Shown in pieces: positions 6,413 through 7,699 of a DNA stretch of 7,699 nucleotides. This DNA comes from Bacteroidota bacterium (GTDB lineage: Bacteria > Bacteroidota > Bacteroidia > Bacteroidales > UBA12481), in NCBI GenBank assembly GCA_030592205.1, contig JAUVKA010000183.1, positions 1-7,699 of the forward strand, in the 5' to 3' direction. Position 1 is the stretch's first letter. Each line of letters begins with the position of its first letter. The notes below the pieces were generated by a model. The model was not told where the DNA came from, did not search any database, and saw nothing but the letters and a program-made list of their open reading frames with translations. The position numbers were made by a program, and so were the translations under genes.

Positions 6413-6452
6413 TGGGCCCAGTTGGACATGAACCGGCGACCATCTGATTATG
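6413..6452 (-). pseudogene. 3' half of a CAU-anticodon (Met-type) tRNA, likely att-site remnant
   Basis: Read on the minus strand, the segment starts exactly at an anticodon-like CAT followed by AATCAGATGGTCGCCGG, TTCATGTCC and AACTGGGCCCA. This order matches the 3' half of a tRNA: the loop end and 3' anticodon stem (AA-TCAGA), a variable loop, a T-arm-like GCCGG-TTCATGT and an acceptor 3' strand with discriminator A. The T-stem no longer pairs fully (GCCGG against CCAAC), no CCA is encoded, and the 5' half (acceptor 5' strand and D-arm, expected above 6452) is absent. It therefore cannot be a working tRNA. Such 3'-half copies are what integrative elements leave when they insert into tRNA genes; that origin is inference. 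The isoacceptor (elongator Met or a CAU-Ile) cannot be decided. Confidence 0.6.
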
Positions 6453-6607
6453 ATTTTATTGAGCCCTTGTTATTTTTCATAAATCTCATTAGAAATATCA
6501 GGTTAAATACCAGGGGCAATCCAAAAAATAAGCCTGAAAAACTTGGTATTCCGGGTAATTTTTTGTAAACTGCGGTAAATCAAGAAGTCCCGCCTGACTC
6601 ACATGTT

Positions 6608-7048
6608 ATGAAGAAACAAAAGTTTTTTGTTTTCGCCTTAATATTGGCAGCTTTTGCCTTGGATATTGTCAATGGTCTACAAAATGTAAATGACGCTTCT
6701 TTTTTTACAGCTGCAGTTGTTCTTTTTCCCTTTGTCGACGAGAAATTATGTGGCTTATTAGTTATGAAAATGACAACAGTTGAAAAGAAGGAGCAAGTCC
6801 AAATTAAGGTAAAGGGATCTCTGTTTGGCGACGACACCCAAAATGAGTATAAATTTACCGGTGTTGCTAATTTGTCCTTGGGGAATCTGCTTAGAAACTC
6901 AACTGGTATTATAAATGTATCTATCTCACTTGATGAATTGGATGTTACTCATGGGAAAATGGTTTTTCATATTACCGAGGATGCTGATGGTGTGATAAAG
7001 GCTTCATTTGAAAGGTGGACTTTGGATTGTGGTGAAGAGGAAGAATGA
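6608..7048 (+). CDS. Small secreted protein of unknown function
   Basis: This encodes a 146-residue protein that I do not recognise. The start is a typical export signal (MKKQKFFVFALILAAFALDI, cleavage near residue 23, VNG). The mature part looks beta-rich: a hydrophobic segment with the first cysteine (AAVVLFPFVDEKLCGLLV, Cys48), alternating strands (VQIKVKGSLFG, YKFTGVANLSLG, GIINVSISLDEL, KMVFHITEDADG, IKASFERWTLD), a second cysteine (Cys141) and an acidic tail of four glutamates. The two cysteines could form a disulfide in the periplasm. No Shine-Dalgarno sequence is evident before the ATG at 6608, which is normal here. It stands alone, on the opposite strand to both neighbours, and lies to the right of the tRNA fragment, so it may belong to an inserted segment. 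The coherent signal peptide and composition support a real gene, but family support is lacking. Confidence 0.65.
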   Translation: MKKQKFFVFALILAAFALDIVNGLQNVNDASFFTAAVVLFPFVDEKLCGLLVMKMTTVEKKEQVQIKVKGSLFGDDTQNEYKFTGVANLSLGNLLRNSTGIINVSISLDELDVTHGKMVFHITEDADGVIKASFERWTLDCGEEEE

Positions 7049-7126
7049 AAAATCACTGATCATATTTCAGGTAATCACGGATTTATCGCGACAAAACAGT
7101 TCAGTTATTTGTGTCATTAAATACAT

Positions 7127-7699
7127 TCATCTACTCCATATCCAAGACCATATTGTAATGAGATTGGAAATTATCTTTGCGAATATTTCTCTTGTCATTT
7201 GATGGAACTCATCTTCATTCCAGTTTGCAGGATCATCAATGGGGAATAATTTAAGTGACGTTTCCTTTGTTTCAATACATAAATTAATCATGTATTCCAT
7301 TAAGTTATCCTTAGGAATGATATATGGAATAATCTCCTTGCAGTGATCATTATTGGTTACATCGAAATGTACCTGCTCAGACAATGGGATTCGTGGGTCA
7401 TCATGATCTTTTCGTTGTTTCTCAATTATGCCTTCATCGATTGCAATGGGGTTAACCGCATCTTCCCATAATCCTTCAATCTTTCCATGTAAGGAATTCG
7501 GAAAATAATTTCCATTTCTTGGTTTTGAAGTGTCATTTGCTGATGGGGGATCGTCCCTTAAATCACAATGCATTGGCACATGGGCATCGACCACATAGTG
7601 GGATATTAGCAGGAACTGGTACATGATTTGTTTCATGGTAAACCGATCATTATACCTCCTGAGTTTATTCATATCAGAAATAACTCTTGCCAAATGATC
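7127..7699 (-). CDS. Zinc-dependent phospholipase C / S1-P1 nuclease-like enzyme, 5' end outside window
   Basis: The frame is open to the right edge; the visible part is 190 codons, continuing upstream of a TTG at 7693, so the true start is off-window. Numbering from the edge, HYVVDAHVPMH at 34-44 has the spacing of the zinc-binding motif of zinc-dependent phospholipase C (H-Y-x-x-D-x-x-x-P-x-H: His34, Asp38, His44). H-x-x-x-E follows at His71-Glu75 in LHGKIEGLWED, matching the next ligand pair; the same layout (H..D.HxPxH then NLHxxWD) occurs in S1/P1 nucleases. The upstream ligands (N-terminal Trp and first His/Asp) are not in the window. The family hydrolyses phosphodiester bonds in phospholipids or single-stranded nucleic acids and is usually exported; which substrate applies cannot be told. 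The variable inserts PPSANDTSKPRN (51-62) and the C-terminal helical region (about 100-190) are not informative. It converges on the small secreted gene with a 78-bp gap that lacks a clear hairpin terminator. Confidence 0.85.
   Translation of the reverse strand, partial: DHLARVISDMNKLRRYNDRFTMKQIMYQFLLISHYVVDAHVPMHCDLRDDPPSANDTSKPRNGNYFPNSLHGKIEGLWEDAVNPIAIDEGIIEKQRKDHDDPRIPLSEQVHFDVTNNDHCKEIIPYIIPKDNLMEYMINLCIETKETSLKLFPIDDPANWNEDEFHQMTREIFAKIISNLITIWSWIWSR

Larger units (their letters stand above)
6029..6607. other. 579-bp stretch without a convincing gene
   Basis: The left end (6029-6130) must hold the minus-strand promoter of the two-gene operon and contains a 14-bp palindrome at 6070-6083. 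The rest is AT-rich. It contains a 9-bp direct repeat AAACACTAT at 6340-6348 and 6355-6363, an AT run around 6317-6327, and a tRNA 3'-half-like fragment at 6413-6452. A minus-strand frame of 93 codons (6429-6148) starts inside the tRNA fragment and has no recognisable features. A second minus-strand frame (6579-6448) encodes a hydrophobic 43-residue tail (YKKLPGIPSFSGLFFGLPLV...) that could be the remnant of a membrane-protein C-terminus, but it has no start and a stop just upstream, so I do not call it. No transposase, integrase or terminal inverted repeat is visible. Confidence 0.6.

Noticed and set aside
6148..6429. Minus-strand 93-codon frame
   Set aside because: Its start lies inside the tRNA-like fragment and the product has no signal, domain or sensible composition; likely chance.
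6448..6579. Minus-strand hydrophobic 43-residue tail ending in the tRNA fragment, possibly the 3' remnant of a membrane-protein gene
   Set aside because: It has no plausible start, an in-frame stop lies just upstream, and no family was recognised; hydrophobicity alone in AT-rich DNA is weak evidence.
7008..7202. Plus-strand 64-codon frame after the small secreted gene
   Set aside because: It overlaps the end of that gene and the antisense of the phospholipase-like gene, with no export signal or domain.

Overview
The window looks like chromosomal DNA from a member of the Bacteroidota, most likely an anaerobic or facultative environmental lineage of the Bacteroidales/Marinilabiliales type; this is inferred from content, not from a search. 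The pointers are a C-terminal type IX secretion (T9SS) sorting domain, a FISUMP domain behind FnIII-like repeats, an LVIVD-repeat beta-propeller lipoprotein, weak Shine-Dalgarno signals, AT-rich intergenic DNA and a large multiheme c-type cytochrome.

Layout, left to right. (1) 1-1198, minus strand: a multiheme cytochrome c lipoprotein with ten CXXCH motifs in the visible 399 residues; it runs off the left edge. (2) 1199-1493: a divergent intergenic region with several small palindromes and direct repeats, ending in a degenerate 7-bp tandem repeat (GAATAAC-like). (3) 1494-3416, plus strand: a two-gene unit, a small outer-membrane beta-barrel protein followed by a seven-blade LVIVD-type beta-propeller lipoprotein. 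(4) 3417-3539: a convergent gap almost filled by a 15-unit tandem array of GTTATCC/GGTTATCC. (5) 6028-3540, minus strand: a two-gene operon with a 2-nt gap. It encodes a secreted PKD-like protein with a T9SS sorting domain, then a secreted protein with three 100-residue FnIII-like repeats and a C-terminal FISUMP domain. (6) 6029-6607: about 580 bp without a convincing gene. It holds a palindrome at the operon promoter end and a roughly 40-bp fragment resembling the 3' half of a CAU-anticodon tRNA, a possible integration scar. (7) 6608-7048, plus strand: a small secreted protein of unknown function. (8) 7127-7699, minus strand: the C-terminal part of a zinc-dependent phospholipase C / S1-P1 nuclease-like enzyme, running off the right edge.

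Functionally this is a cell-envelope and surface neighbourhood: every protein whose N-terminus is visible has an export signal. The cytochrome points to periplasmic or outer-membrane electron transfer. The barrel and propeller genes look co-transcribed and probably act together at the outer membrane. The PKD/T9SS and FnIII/FISUMP proteins look like co-expressed surface or secreted proteins. I see no complete defence system, CRISPR array, transposase or integrase. The least explained structures are the heptamer arrays that bracket the barrel/propeller pair in opposite orientation, and the tRNA fragment.
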